DNA of 64,000 nucleotides from JBCBWG01 sp038523925 (GCA_038523925.1 JBCBIY010000015.1:3734-67733); one strand, 5' to 3'; positions 9,607 through 18,461 are shown, counted from the stretch's first letter. Made by a program: numbers and translations. The notes: generated by a model not told the origin, from the letters alone.

Positions 9607-10971
9607 ATGGCGGACAAGACGAACGGCAGCGCGTGCTGCGGACCTGGCTATGCGTCGCCCGAAGAGGCGATGAAGGCCGAGCGCGAGAAGGTCCTTTTCA
9701 CCGTCGCGCTCTACACCGGCACCGGTGTCGAAAAACCGGATTACCTCGCGACCGTCGATGTCGATCCGGAAAGCGACACCTATAGTCAGGTGATCTCGCG
9801 CACGGAGATGCCGCAGATCGGCGACGAACTGCACCACTCCGGCTGGAACGCCTGCTCGTCTTGTCACCATGACGAAAGCAAGACGCGTCAGTACCTGCTG
9901 CTGCCGGGCGTGCGCACCGCCAACATCAATGTCGTCGACACTTCGGATCCGCGCGCACCGAAGCTGCACAAGGTTGTCTCAGGCGACGAGATCAAGGCGA
10001 AGACCAATCTTTCTGGACCGCACACCGTCCATTGCCTCGGCGCCGATATCATTATCTCGATGCTCGGTGACGCTGAGGGCAATGCGCCCGGCGGCTTCCT
10101 CCACCTCGACGAGAACTTTGAGATTGTCGGCCGGTGGGAGAACGACATCACCGGCATGAACTTCAACTATGATTTCTGGTATCAGCCGCGCCACAACATG
10201 ATGGTGTCGTCAGAGTGGGCTGCGCCGAACACGTTTATGCCGGGCTTCGATCTGGAAGACGTCGCCAAGGGCAAGTATGGCCACTCGATCCACTTCTGGG
10301 ACTTCGAAGGCAAGAAGATCGAGAAGTCGGTCGACCTCGGCGAAGAGGGCATGATCCCGCTTGAGGTCCGCTTCCATCACAACCCGGATTCAACGCACGG
10401 CTTCGTGGCGGCAACGCTCTCGTCCAACGTGTTCCACTGGCACAAGAACGGCAAAGGCGTTGAAGTCGAGAAAGTCATCGACGTGCCAACGATCGATGTC
10501 GAAGGCTTCCCCGTGCCGATGCCATCGCTGATCACCGACATCCTGATCTCGATGGACGACAAGTACCTCTACTTCTCCAACTGGCTGCACGGTGATTTGC
10601 GCCAGTACGACATCTCCGACCCGTCGAACCCGAAGCTGACGGGGCAAGTCTGGATCGGCGGCCTGCTCGGCAAGGCACCTGAAGTCAATGGCGTCACCGT
10701 CGATGGTGCGCCGCAGATGATCCAGCTCTCGCTCGACGGCAAACGGCTCTACGTCACGACATCGCTGTTCTCGACCTGGGACAACCAGTTCTATCCGGGC
10801 ATGAAGGACAACGGCGCCAAGATGTTCCTCGTCGACTGCGACACCGACAAGGGCGGCCTGACGGTCAACCCAAACTTCGTCGTCGACTTCGGCAAGGAGC
10901 CGAACGGCCCGTCGCGCTGCCATGAGATGCGCTATCCGGGTGGCGACGTGACGAGCGACATCTGGCTTTGA
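9607..10971 (+). CDS. SBP56 / SELENBP1-type methanethiol oxidase
   Basis: Bacterial (MtoX) and human (SELENBP1) members oxidise methanethiol to formaldehyde, hydrogen sulfide and hydrogen peroxide, with copper reported in the bacterial enzyme. This 454-aa protein shows the family landmarks CCGPGYASPEEAMK (residues 10-23), DELHHSGWNACSSCHHDESK with C83 and C86, FSNWLHGDLRQYDISDP and the terminal RYPGGDVTSDIW. There is no signal peptide, so it resembles the cytoplasmic SELENBP1-like branch rather than the exported MtoX first described in Hyphomicrobium. As I recall the human protein, its selenium-binding Cys57 aligns here with Ser60. AGGAGG lies 5 bases before the ATG. Its stop overlaps the ferredoxin start. 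The substrate is inferred from the family. Confidence 0.92.
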   Translation: MADKTNGSACCGPGYASPEEAMKAEREKVLFTVALYTGTGVEKPDYLATVDVDPESDTYSQVISRTEMPQIGDELHHSGWNACSSCHHDESKTRQYLLLPGVRTANINVVDTSDPRAPKLHKVVSGDEIKAKTNLSGPHTVHCLGADIIISMLGDAEGNAPGGFLHLDENFEIVGRWENDITGMNFNYDFWYQPRHNMMVSSEWAAPNTFMPGFDLEDVAKGKYGHSIHFWDFEGKKIEKSVDLGEEGMIPLEVRFHHNPDSTHGFVAATLSSNVFHWHKNGKGVEVEKVIDVPTIDVEGFPVPMPSLITDILISMDDKYLYFSNWLHGDLRQYDISDPSNPKLTGQVWIGGLLGKAPEVNGVTVDGAPQMIQLSLDGKRLYVTTSLFSTWDNQFYPGMKDNGAKMFLVDCDTDKGGLTVNPNFVVDFGKEPNGPSRCHEMRYPGGDVTSDIWL

Positions 10972-11306
10972 GCAACACCAAGCGTCACGCTGTCACGTTT
11001 CAAAACCGGGACGGCCTGACGCTTGAGGTGGCCGAAGACGAGGCCATCCTGGATGTTGCCGAGCGCAATGGCCTGACCCTGCCGGTTGCCTGCCGCTACG
11101 GCGGCTGCATCACGTGCGCGGCAAAGCTTGTTACGGGAAAAGTCGTCCAGCCCAAAGGCACGGCGCTGAACAAACGCCAATCGCAGGCAGGCTACGTCCT
11201 GCTCTGCGTCGCACGCCCACGGATGGATTGCGTGATCGAAGCTGGCGTCGAGAGCCATGCGACGCTTTACGAAAACCCGTTCAGCCGTCCGCCGAAGCAG
11301 CGCTGA
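10968..11306 (+). CDS. Plant-type [2Fe-2S] ferredoxin, coupled to methanethiol oxidase
   Basis: A 112-aa electron carrier. The cluster ligands are C42, C47, C50 and C80 (CRYGGCITC ... LLC), the CX4CX2CX29C spacing of plant-type ferredoxins. The start codon is TTG, and the TTGA at 10968-10971 overlaps the stop of the oxidase gene, so translation is probably coupled. That coupling suggests the ferredoxin exchanges electrons with the SBP56 protein or its maturation system. This is inference, because methanethiol oxidases are described as oxygen-using and need no ferredoxin. No other start fits as well. Confidence 0.9.
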   Translation: MSNTKRHAVTFQNRDGLTLEVAEDEAILDVAERNGLTLPVACRYGGCITCAAKLVTGKVVQPKGTALNKRQSQAGYVLLCVARPRMDCVIEAGVESHATLYENPFSRPPKQR

Positions 11307-11424
11307 AGACAGTTGGCGATTGGTGCTACGGCTATCAGCGAAGCGTCTTTGGGGAACGTAAACCTCGAACTCAAACTCTCGGTCATGAGGCGGAGCCTGG
11401 CGGTTTAGGGCTTGGCGGTGTGCC

Positions 11425-11871
11425 TCAGGCGTTCGCACCGTCGGGCGGGACGACGCCCTTCTTCAGGATGATGTTGCCGTAAAGGCGCTGCTCGCCGGTC
11501 TGCACGATTGCGAAAGCGTCCGCGGCCCGCTCGTAGAAGCCAAACCGCTCAATGCTCGCGATCTGTGCTGGGTTGTCGGCGATGCGATTGATGATGCCCT
11601 GAAACGTCTCGACGATCGGCGGGATCGCCTCAGGTTCGCCGACGACCTGCATGACGTGCGCGGGCGCCGCGTCGAAGGCATCAAGCGGCATGAGCGCAAG
11701 GACCGCCTCGAGAACGTCGGTTGCAGCGATCCCATCGAGCCGGACACATTGCGGCCCGAGGCTTTCACCTGGGAAATTGGCGTCGCCAATCACGAGTTCG
11801 TCGCCATGGCCCATGGCGCGCAGGACATAGAGAAGCTCTGGCGAAAGAATGGGTGGTATGCCGCGCAGCAT
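11425..11871 (-). CDS. fucU: L-fucose mutarotase FucU (RbsD/FucU family)
   Basis: Interconverts sugar anomers so that the correct form enters catabolism. This 148-aa protein has the FucU landmarks: the N-terminal ILSPELLYVLRAMGHGDELV with the catalytic-site HGD, DANFP, RFGFYERA, and the C-terminal TGEQRLYGNIILKKGV. GGAGG before the ATG at 11871 supports the start. No fucose or ribose catabolic genes are adjacent, so its actual sugar is unclear. It is divergent from the 5'-nucleotidase gene. Confidence 0.85.
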   Translation of the reverse strand: MLRGIPPILSPELLYVLRAMGHGDELVIGDANFPGESLGPQCVRLDGIAATDVLEAVLALMPLDAFDAAPAHVMQVVGEPEAIPPIVETFQGIINRIADNPAQIASIERFGFYERAADAFAIVQTGEQRLYGNIILKKGVVPPDGANA

Positions 11872-11983
11872 GGGGAACCTCCGGGGCGGTGTCGCAGTCG
11901 CAGTGTGAAACACATGTCACATTGGCGTGCTTTCGACCAATCGATCACCGGACGACCCGACCGTTTGCCTGAGAGGAGACCGA

Positions 11984-13585
11984 ATGCCCGCGTTTGCCCG
12001 AACCGCCACGTGTGTCGCTTGTGCCGCCGCCGCGACAATGCTCGCGCCGCTGCCAGCTGCAGCAGAGTTCACGCTTAATATCCTACACATCAACGACGTG
12101 CACTCGCGTGTCGAGCCCATCAACAAGTACAACTCGACGTGTAAGCCAAAGGACAATGCCGCAGGTGAATGTTTCGGCGGCATGGCGCGCCTCAAGACGG
12201 CCATCGAGACGCGGCGCAACGCGCTGACGTCAGCCGGTGGGAACGTCCTGACGCTCGATGCCGGCGACCAGTTCCAGGGCTCGTTGTTCTATTCGACTTA
12301 TAAGGGCGCGGTTGCAGCCGAGCTTATGAACCGGATCGGCTTTGATGCGATGGCGGTTGGCAACCACGAGTTCGACGCCGGCCCCGAGGCGCTCGCGAAG
12401 TTCGCAGACGCTGTGACGTTCCCGCTGCTCTTTGCCAACACGAACATCGCCAACGCGCCGGCGCTCGCGGGCAAGATCAAGAGCCATATCGTCAAGGATG
12501 TCGGCGGCGAGAAGGTCGCGATCATTGGCGTGCTGGCCGAGGACACCGCCGAGACGTCGTCGCCGGGCCCGAACGTCTCGTTTATCCAGTCCGAGACGAT
12601 CTTGAAGAAGATCATCGGTCAGCTTGAAGCCGATGGCATCAACAAGATCGTCGTCCTTTCGCACGTTGGGCTTGTGCGCGATATGGAGATCGCAAAGGCG
12701 GTTGACGGCATTGACGTGATCGTCGGCGGCCATAGCCACACGCTGATGGACACGTACCCAATGGTCGTGACGGCGCCGAACGGGAAGCCGGTGCAGATTG
12801 TGCAGGCCTATGCGTACTCAAAGTATCTCGGCGAGCTCTCGGTCACGTTCGACGACAAGGGCGATGTGACGGAGGCCGAGGGCCGCCTGTGGGAGTTGGG
12901 CGCGACGGTTCCTGAGGACGCTGACGTTCTGGCCTACATCAAGGAGAAAGCCGCGCCGATCGAGAAGCTGAAGCGCCAGGTGATCGGCTCGGCGAAGGCT
13001 GCGATTGATGGCGCCCGTACGTCGTGCCGCGCGGGTGAGTGCGCCATGGGCAACCTCGTCGCCGACGCCATGCTCGCGCGCGTCAAGGCGCAGGGCGTCG
13101 CGATCGCCATCCAAAACGGCGGCGGATTGCGCGCATCCATCGATGCGGGGCCCATTACGATGGGCGAGGTCCTGACGGTGCTGCCATTTCAGAACACGCT
13201 GTCAACGTTTGAATTGAAGGGCGCAGACGTGGTCGCCGCGCTCGAGAACGGTGTCGGCAGCTTCGAAAAGGGTGCCGGCCGTTTCCCTCAGGTGGCGGGG
13301 CTCAAATACACGTTCGATCCGTCGCAACCGGCCGGATCGCGGATATCGAATGTGATGGTCGCTGACGGTGAGGGCGGGTTCAAACCCATCGCGCCCGATG
13401 CCGTTTATGGCGTTGTGTCCAACAACTACATGCGCGGCGGCGGCGACGGCTACAAAGTCTTCGCAGCGAACGCGGCCAAGGCCTACGACTACGGACCCGG
13501 CCTTGAACAGGTCGTCGCCGACTACCTGGGTGCGCTCAACGGCGACTACACGCCCTACACCGATGGCCGCATCACGCGGAAGTAG
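11984..13585 (+). CDS. Secreted 5'-nucleotidase / metallophosphoesterase (UshA-like)
   Basis: A 533-aa periplasmic enzyme expected to hydrolyse nucleotides or related phosphoesters for salvage. It has a signal peptide (about residues 1-27, ending PLPAAAEF). The metallophosphoesterase metal sites are HINDVHS, DAGDQFQGS, VGNHEFD, LSHVGL and GGHSHT. The C-terminal 5'-nucleotidase domain carries QNGGGLRASI and a substrate loop around VVSNNYMRGGGDGY. GAGGAG before the ATG at 11984 fixes the start. All metal ligands are present. Specificity (5'-nucleotidase, 2',3'-cyclic phosphodiesterase or sugar diphosphatase) cannot be read from sequence. Confidence 0.9.
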   Translation: MPAFARTATCVACAAAATMLAPLPAAAEFTLNILHINDVHSRVEPINKYNSTCKPKDNAAGECFGGMARLKTAIETRRNALTSAGGNVLTLDAGDQFQGSLFYSTYKGAVAAELMNRIGFDAMAVGNHEFDAGPEALAKFADAVTFPLLFANTNIANAPALAGKIKSHIVKDVGGEKVAIIGVLAEDTAETSSPGPNVSFIQSETILKKIIGQLEADGINKIVVLSHVGLVRDMEIAKAVDGIDVIVGGHSHTLMDTYPMVVTAPNGKPVQIVQAYAYSKYLGELSVTFDDKGDVTEAEGRLWELGATVPEDADVLAYIKEKAAPIEKLKRQVIGSAKAAIDGARTSCRAGECAMGNLVADAMLARVKAQGVAIAIQNGGGLRASIDAGPITMGEVLTVLPFQNTLSTFELKGADVVAALENGVGSFEKGAGRFPQVAGLKYTFDPSQPAGSRISNVMVADGEGGFKPIAPDAVYGVVSNNYMRGGGDGYKVFAANAAKAYDYGPGLEQVVADYLGALNGDYTPYTDGRITRK

Positions 13586-13611
13586 GCGACACGTCTGGCT
13601 TTCGAAACAAA

Positions 13612-13641
13612 GCCTGGCCGGCGCGCGCGCACCGGCCGGGC
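13612..13641. terminator. Hairpin between convergent genes
   Basis: GCCTGGCCGG (13612-13621) pairs with CCGGCCGGGC (13632-13641), 10 bp with one G-U, between the ends of the nucleotidase gene and the GMC gene. There is no T-run, so its role as a terminator is only likely. Confidence 0.4.
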
Positions 13642-13675
13642 TGTTGGTCTGTTGGATTGGGCGGCGCCTGAGCCG

Positions 13676-15244
13676 CTAGAGGTTCCCGCTCTTGAGTTCC
13701 TTTGCCATGTGATCGGCCTGGCGGATCGCCAGCGCGACAATCGTCAGCGTCGGGTTTTCAGCAGCACCCGTCGTGAACACGCTGCCGTCTGAGACATACA
13801 GGTTCTTGATGTCGTGCGTCCGGCCCCACTTATTGACGACGCCGTCGCGCGGCTTCTCCGACATCCGATTGGTGCCGAGGTTATGCGTCGACGGGTACGG
13901 TGGCGTCGGAAACGTCCGCGTTGCGCCAACCGCCTCGTAAAGCGCAACGCCCTGCTTATAGGCGTGCGTGCGCATTGCGATGTCGTTGGGGTGATCATCG
14001 AAGTGCACATTCGGCGCCGGCAAGCCGAACTTGTCTTTCACGTCGTGATTGACCGTGATGCGGTTCGTCTCCTGCGGCATGTCCTCGCCGACGATCCACA
14101 TGCCGGCCATGTTCTCGTAGGCATCAAGCGCCGTTGTGAACTCGCGGCCCCATGCGCCCGGATCAAGGAACGCGGCCATGAATGGAATGCCGAGCGCAAG
14201 CGTCTCAAGCTCATAGCCGCCAACGAATCCACGGCTCGGATCGTGGCGTGACTCGTCGGTGATGATCCCGGCCATCGTCGTCCCGCGCCACATCTTCACC
14301 GGCTTATCGAAGACAGCGTACACCGAGCCCGTCATGTGTCGCATGTAGTTGCGGCCGACCTGACCGGACGAGTTCGCGAGGCCGTCCGGGAACATGCTTG
14401 ACGCTGAGTTCAGGAGGAGCCGCGGGCTCTCAATGGAGTTGCCCGCAACCGCCACAACGCGCGCCTTCTGGCGGTGCTCCTTGCCCTCTTTGTCTGCGTA
14501 GACAACCGCAGTCACCTTACCCTGATCGTTGTGCTCGATCTTCAGGACGTGGGCGTGTTCACGCACCTCAAGATTGCCCGTTGCTTCGCCGTTCGGGATG
14601 TCGGTGTAGGCAGCAGACCACTTCGCGCCCCACTTGCAGCCCTGAAAGCAGAAGCCCGTTTGCTGACACGCGGCGCGGCCGTCCTGCTCGCGGGCGTTGA
14701 TCGCCATCCGACCGGTGTGGACATCTTTATAGCCGAGCGCTTTAGCGCCCGCTTCGAACACCTTGTAGTTGTTGTTGCCCGGCAGGCCTTCGCGGCCGCC
14801 GGTACGCGTGACGCCAAGCTTCGACTCCGCCTTCTCGTACCAGGGGGCCATCTCCTTGCCGTCGATTGGCCAGTCGAGCAGGTTGGCGCCCTGCACGTTG
14901 CCGTACGTGGTCTTGGCCTTCCACTCATGCGCTTGGAAGCGCAGCGACGCGCCAGCCCAGTGCGTGGTAGTGCCGCCGACGGCCTTCACGATCCACGAGG
15001 GCAAGCCGGAAAAGTCCTTCGCGACGCGCCAGTCGCCTGATGTTGTGCGCGGGTCGGTCCAGGCGAGCTGGCCGAAGCTGTCCCACTCATCGTTGACGTA
15101 GTCCTGCGGCAGGTAACGCCCGCCGGCTTCGAGCGCGACGACCTTGACGCCCTTTTGCGCAAGTTCGTTTGCAAGAACGCCACCGCCAGCACCGGTTCCG
15201 ATTACGACAACGACGCTGTCGTCATTCTTCTCAAAAGCAGCCAT
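13676..15244 (-). CDS. GMC-family FAD oxidoreductase (gluconate dehydrogenase alpha-like)
   Basis: A 522-aa flavoprotein that oxidises an alcohol or sugar substrate. FAD-binding marks are VVVIGTGAGGGVLANELAQKG at the N-terminus and EAGG, followed by GGTTTHWAGASLRF. The C-terminal GMC region has the active-site histidine in STHNLGTNRM and ends with TTGAAENPTLTIVALA. There is no signal of its own. The 11-base gap to the small-subunit gene, whose product has a Tat-like leader, suggests the pair is exported together. A cytochrome c subunit, usual in three-subunit gluconate or sorbitol dehydrogenases, is not adjacent. Confidence 0.88.
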   Translation of the reverse strand: MAAFEKNDDSVVVVIGTGAGGGVLANELAQKGVKVVALEAGGRYLPQDYVNDEWDSFGQLAWTDPRTTSGDWRVAKDFSGLPSWIVKAVGGTTTHWAGASLRFQAHEWKAKTTYGNVQGANLLDWPIDGKEMAPWYEKAESKLGVTRTGGREGLPGNNNYKVFEAGAKALGYKDVHTGRMAINAREQDGRAACQQTGFCFQGCKWGAKWSAAYTDIPNGEATGNLEVREHAHVLKIEHNDQGKVTAVVYADKEGKEHRQKARVVAVAGNSIESPRLLLNSASSMFPDGLANSSGQVGRNYMRHMTGSVYAVFDKPVKMWRGTTMAGIITDESRHDPSRGFVGGYELETLALGIPFMAAFLDPGAWGREFTTALDAYENMAGMWIVGEDMPQETNRITVNHDVKDKFGLPAPNVHFDDHPNDIAMRTHAYKQGVALYEAVGATRTFPTPPYPSTHNLGTNRMSEKPRDGVVNKWGRTHDIKNLYVSDGSVFTTGAAENPTLTIVALAIRQADHMAKELKSGNL

Positions 15245-15255
15245 CGAAGCCTCCC

Positions 15256-15783
15256 TCAGATCCAGTTGATGTCGTTGAAGCCACGATCGACGTAGCCGCC
15301 CTTCGAGAAGCTCTCGCCCTCGTAACCAAAGATCGGCCAGACCGCCTTCTGGTTATAGAGGCCGGTCACTAGCCCGCCGCGGACGGTCTGGAAGAACGGG
15401 CTCTTTTCCATGGAGCGGAGAATGTCGACGCGGTCACGTTCCCAGCCGACATCGACGTAGCTCTTGAAGCCAGCGGCGACTGCGGCTGCGTTCAGCGCGT
15501 TGACGCCGGCTTCGACCATCTCGACCTTGCCGGGATCGTCGTAGCCTTTCACTGCGGCTGCGTAGTTCTCGTCGGGGATCCGGTCGTGCGGGTAGATATC
15601 CCGCGCCATCTGGATAAGCGTCGCCATCGCCTCTGGCTTGGTATGCTTCATCTCAAGCGCCCAGGCGCCGCTGCTGCCGGCAATAAATCCGCTTCCCAGG
15701 ACCATTGCGGTCACGCCAAACGCTGACGTTCGCATCAGCAGTTGGCGGCGCGTCCAAGCGCGCCGATCGCCATCCGAATTCAT
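15256..15783 (-). CDS. Gluconate 2-dehydrogenase subunit 3 family protein
   Basis: A 175-aa small subunit paired with the GMC flavoprotein encoded immediately downstream. The N-terminus has a twin-arginine-like leader (TRRQLLMRTSAFGVTAMVLG, residues 11-30) ending at GAWAL, which is likely to carry the complex across the membrane. The family landmarks IYPHDRIPDENYA and the terminal VDRGFNDINWI are present. AGGAGG about 9 bases upstream of the ATG at 15783 supports the start. The electron acceptor and substrate are unknown. Confidence 0.85.
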   Translation of the reverse strand: MNSDGDRRAWTRRQLLMRTSAFGVTAMVLGSGFIAGSSGAWALEMKHTKPEAMATLIQMARDIYPHDRIPDENYAAAVKGYDDPGKVEMVEAGVNALNAAAVAAGFKSYVDVGWERDRVDILRSMEKSPFFQTVRGGLVTGLYNQKAVWPIFGYEGESFSKGGYVDRGFNDINWI

Positions 15784-15844
15784 GGGTGATCCTCCTCTTG
15801 GTTTTCGTCTTGTCGTTGACACTGTCGGTGTCCGAGCCGGCGCC

Positions 15845-16240
15845 TTATTGGTAGCGGCCGCGCTTTTCGAGAACTTCGATTTTGTAGCCGTCGGGGTCCT
15901 GCAGGAAGAAGAAGCGGGCCATCAGCGCGCCGTCGCGATGAAATTCCTTCACGTCTGCAGGATTGAGCCCGGCTTCCTTGACGCGTGCATGTTCTGCGCG
16001 CGCGTCCGGCACGGCGACAGCGATGTGGCCGTAGCCGTCGCCGAGGTCATAGGGCGCGGTGCGGCCCTTGTTGAGCGTGAGTTCAAGTTCGAAGTCGGCG
16101 TCCGTGTTGCGCAAGTAGACGAGTGTGAAATCGTCGAAGTCGAACTCGTCGGCGACGTCGAGCCCGAGCGCTTGTTTGTAGAACGCCTTTGACCGGTCCA
16201 GGTCGAGGACGCGGATCATGGAATGGATTGCTTTGGCCAT
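15845..16240 (-). CDS. gloA: Lactoylglutathione lyase (glyoxalase I)
   Basis: Converts the methylglyoxal-glutathione hemithioacetal to S-lactoylglutathione in the cytoplasm. This 131-aa VOC-fold protein keeps the four metal ligands at the expected places: H6, E53 (in ELELT), H72 (GYGHIAV) and E122 (KIEVLEKRG). GGAGG precedes the ATG at 16240. It is upstream of the GMC pair on the same strand, 61 bases away, and could be co-transcribed; formaldehyde or aldehyde detoxification would fit the neighbourhood but is inference. Confidence 0.87.
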   Translation of the reverse strand: MAKAIHSMIRVLDLDRSKAFYKQALGLDVADEFDFDDFTLVYLRNTDADFELELTLNKGRTAPYDLGDGYGHIAVAVPDARAEHARVKEAGLNPADVKEFHRDGALMARFFFLQDPDGYKIEVLEKRGRYQ

Positions 16241-16383
16241 GCAGAACCTCCGATCACGTGGAGCGTAGGTTCAAAGTCAGAGGGCCGGGTAGTATCAGAG
16301 TACTACGCGCGCGGGTGCCCGTCGCGGCCCGGATGTGGCGCGCGGCGCAGTGTGCAGTGCGGCATCGCACATGCGAGACGACG

Positions 16384-16716
16384 TCAGGCAGCCGTTGCGG
16401 GTTCGGTGCGTCCGGAGGCCAGCTCGGTGAGGCGTGACAGCTCGAGCGGGTCCGGTTCGGCGCCTGAAAGATGCAACAGGCACGTCGTGCGCAACAGCGA
16501 CGTGAAGTTTGGGATTGTCCCGCGCAGCTCCGTCACCTCATCATAGAGGATCGACAGAAAGCGCGGCGTCGTAAGGCCTTGGCGCTCGGCAATCTCATCT
16601 AGGATGAGCCAGAACGCAGCCTCCAGCCGGATACTTGTCGCGTGGCCAGACAGCCGCACTGACCGTGTCACACATTTGAATCCCGCAGGGTCCTGCCCCG
16701 CAAAGATGCGGCACAT
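16384..16716 (-). CDS. Ribbon-helix-helix protein
   Basis: A 110-aa protein whose residues 18-60 match the RHH_4 type. SVRLSGHATSIRLEAAFW gives the beta strand and first helix, and ILDEIAERQGLTTPRFL the second. These proteins bind DNA as dimers; the target is unknown. GGGAGG 5 bases before the ATG at 16716 supports the start. No obvious regulated operon adjoins it. Confidence 0.75.
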   Translation of the reverse strand: MCRIFAGQDPAGFKCVTRSVRLSGHATSIRLEAAFWLILDEIAERQGLTTPRFLSILYDEVTELRGTIPNFTSLLRTTCLLHLSGAEPDPLELSRLTELASGRTEPATAA

Positions 16717-16943
16717 GCCGTCCTCCCATGGTTCCGGCGCTTGACCGCGCCTTGTCTATCGCGCGCGTCAAACGCAACGCGCGGGAGAAGTGTAGCGGCA
16801 GGCGTGCGCAGCCGACAACAGACGAAGGTTCAGGCATGAAACGTGATCGCACGTCGGCGGCAGCCGCCGGCGCGTTCGCGGCCCACCAAACGCAAATGGG
16901 CCCGAAGCTTTCGCCCCGGGCCAGTCAGACGTGGCGCGCCGCG

Positions 16944-17465
16944 TTACTGCGATGGCAGTGACGGCACGGATGGCACCGACGGCACCCGCCGGCGGACTTC
17001 GCGGCCGACGGCACGGCCGATTGCGCGGCCGGCCCGGCGGACGTTGCGCTTGACGACGCGACCAACGGCTTCCTTGGCGCGGCGGCCCTGCCGGCGGACG
17101 AACCGGCCCGGTGGCGACCGCTTGACCGCCCGGCCGACGCGCTGGCCGCCTTTGACGACTTTGCGGCCGACCTTGACGCTTCCGCGGCCGACGGCACGCC
17201 CGGCGCGCTTGACGCCCTTGCCGACGGCCTTGGCACCTTTCTTGATGCCGGAGCCTGTTGTCTTCGCCGCCTTCTTCACGGCGCTGCCGGCCTTCTTCGC
17301 AGCATTCTTGATCTTGCGTCCGGCGCGCTTGAGCGCCCGCTTTAGCTTGCCGGCTTCGGCTTCTGACGTGATGGTGACAGTGCCGTTGCGATCGATCGTT
17401 GGCGCGAGCACGCCAGCTGAGACCACGAACGCAAAGACCAATCCCATGGTCATGGCTTTGATCAT
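16944..17465 (-). CDS. Exported, highly basic low-complexity protein
   Basis: A 173-aa protein with a hydrophobic signal-like N-terminus (MTMGLVFAFVVSAGVLAP). After about residue 40 it consists almost entirely of Lys, Arg, Ala, Gly and Val in repeated patterns such as KKAAK, RAGRAVGR and GRKVVKGG. It ends with a VPSVPSVPS tail. The predicted charge is extremely positive. The composition resembles histone H1 or AlgP-like tails, but the leader points to the envelope. GAGAG precedes the ATG. I do not recognise the family; nucleic-acid, lipopolysaccharide or polyanion binding is conceivable. Confidence 0.65.
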   Translation of the reverse strand: MIKAMTMGLVFAFVVSAGVLAPTIDRNGTVTITSEAEAGKLKRALKRAGRKIKNAAKKAGSAVKKAAKTTGSGIKKGAKAVGKGVKRAGRAVGRGSVKVGRKVVKGGQRVGRAVKRSPPGRFVRRQGRRAKEAVGRVVKRNVRRAGRAIGRAVGREVRRRVPSVPSVPSLPSQ

Positions 17466-17631
17466 CTCTCGGGTTCCTTGTGCCTGAGTTGCGAACGCCG
17501 CCGATTGGGGGAGGGGGAGGCGGCTTCAAAGGCTCAGTCGCTGTCAACGGCGCCAAGGTTCACGAGCGATGGGATGTTTTTTCGTGAGCGGTGAGGGGGT
17601 GTTCGCGCAGATCGTTTGCTAAGCTGCCGCG

Positions 17632-18117
17632 ATGGAGACCGAGACAACGATGACGGTTTTGGGCGCCGGCGACGTCGCGCTGATGCGCGGGCTTAATGCG
17701 ATGTTCGCGGAGGCGTTTGAGGACCGCGAGACGTATTGCAGTGCTCCGCCGTCGGACGGCTACTTGGCTGACCTGTTGGCGAAGCCACACACGATCGCGA
17801 TTGCGGCGCTTGCCGCAGGCGACGTCGTCGGCGGCCTCTTCGCCTACCAGCTCGACAAGTTCGAGCAGGCGCGGTCCGAGATTTATATCTACGACCTCGC
17901 AGTCGCCGAGACCCACCGCCGGCGCGGCGTCGCGACGGCCGTCATCGAGGCGTTGCAAGGCGTGGCTGCAGAGCGTGGCGCTGACGTGATCTACGTGCAA
18001 GCCGACCGCGGCGACGCCCCGGCCATCGCGCTCTACAACAAGCTCGGCGCAATCGAGACGGTGCACCATTTCGACATTCCCGTGCCGCAGCGCGGAGGCC
18101 GGGGTGGTGCGGAGTGA
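17632..18117 (+). CDS. AAC(3)-I-like GNAT acetyltransferase
   Basis: A 161-aa GNAT-fold protein closely resembling aminoglycoside 3-N-acetyltransferases of the AAC(3)-I group. Shared landmarks are FEQARSEIYIYDLAV (residues 77-91), the acetyl-CoA loop HRRRGVAT (95-102), VQADRGDAPAIALYNKLG (122-139) and the terminal HHFDIP. These match the AacC1 pattern nearly residue for residue. Whether it confers gentamicin resistance is not shown by sequence; chromosomal relatives in environmental Hyphomicrobiales are often uncharacterised. A decayed copy of its 3' end lies near 23.5 kb. Confidence 0.85.
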   Translation: METETTMTVLGAGDVALMRGLNAMFAEAFEDRETYCSAPPSDGYLADLLAKPHTIAIAALAAGDVVGGLFAYQLDKFEQARSEIYIYDLAVAETHRRRGVATAVIEALQGVAAERGADVIYVQADRGDAPAIALYNKLGAIETVHHFDIPVPQRGGRGGAE

Positions 18118-18142
18118 GAGGGCTGAGACCGTGCGGGCCGCG

Positions 18143-18342
18143 CCCTGTCGGTGGAAGTCGAAGCCGTGACCTAACCGCTGTAGGTAACATGCGCCGTGTC
18201 ACTTCTCAGTCATTTGGGTCAAGTTTCCCCGTGACCGAGGAAGCCGAGGTTGATGGGCCGAAACGTAGCCGCGGCAGTGCGCTTTGACTGACGTTCGTTG
18301 GGAAGTCAGAAGCGGACGAAGCGCGTTTTTCGGGTTTGGGCC
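18143..18342. repeat. Diverged intergenic repeat, copy A
   Basis: Non-coding sequence directly downstream of the acetyltransferase gene. By eye it aligns with 23637-23837 and, over its second half, with 22220-22335. Shared landmarks in order are a GTCGGT-GAAGTC block, GTGACCGAGGAAGCCGA (ACCGAGGACGCC in the copy near 23.7 kb), a GCACTTTG-like block and a terminal GGGCC. The copies differ by many substitutions and small indels, so they are old. Confidence 0.55.
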
Positions 18343-18461
18343 ACAACCTGCCGCGAGCAGGTGCAGCACGCCCCCAGTACGTGATCGGCGTCGAGGCGCA
18401 AAAGCAGACGCGACTTGCTTCAAAAATGCGATCCCGCTGAAACTACAACGACACCCAGCTC

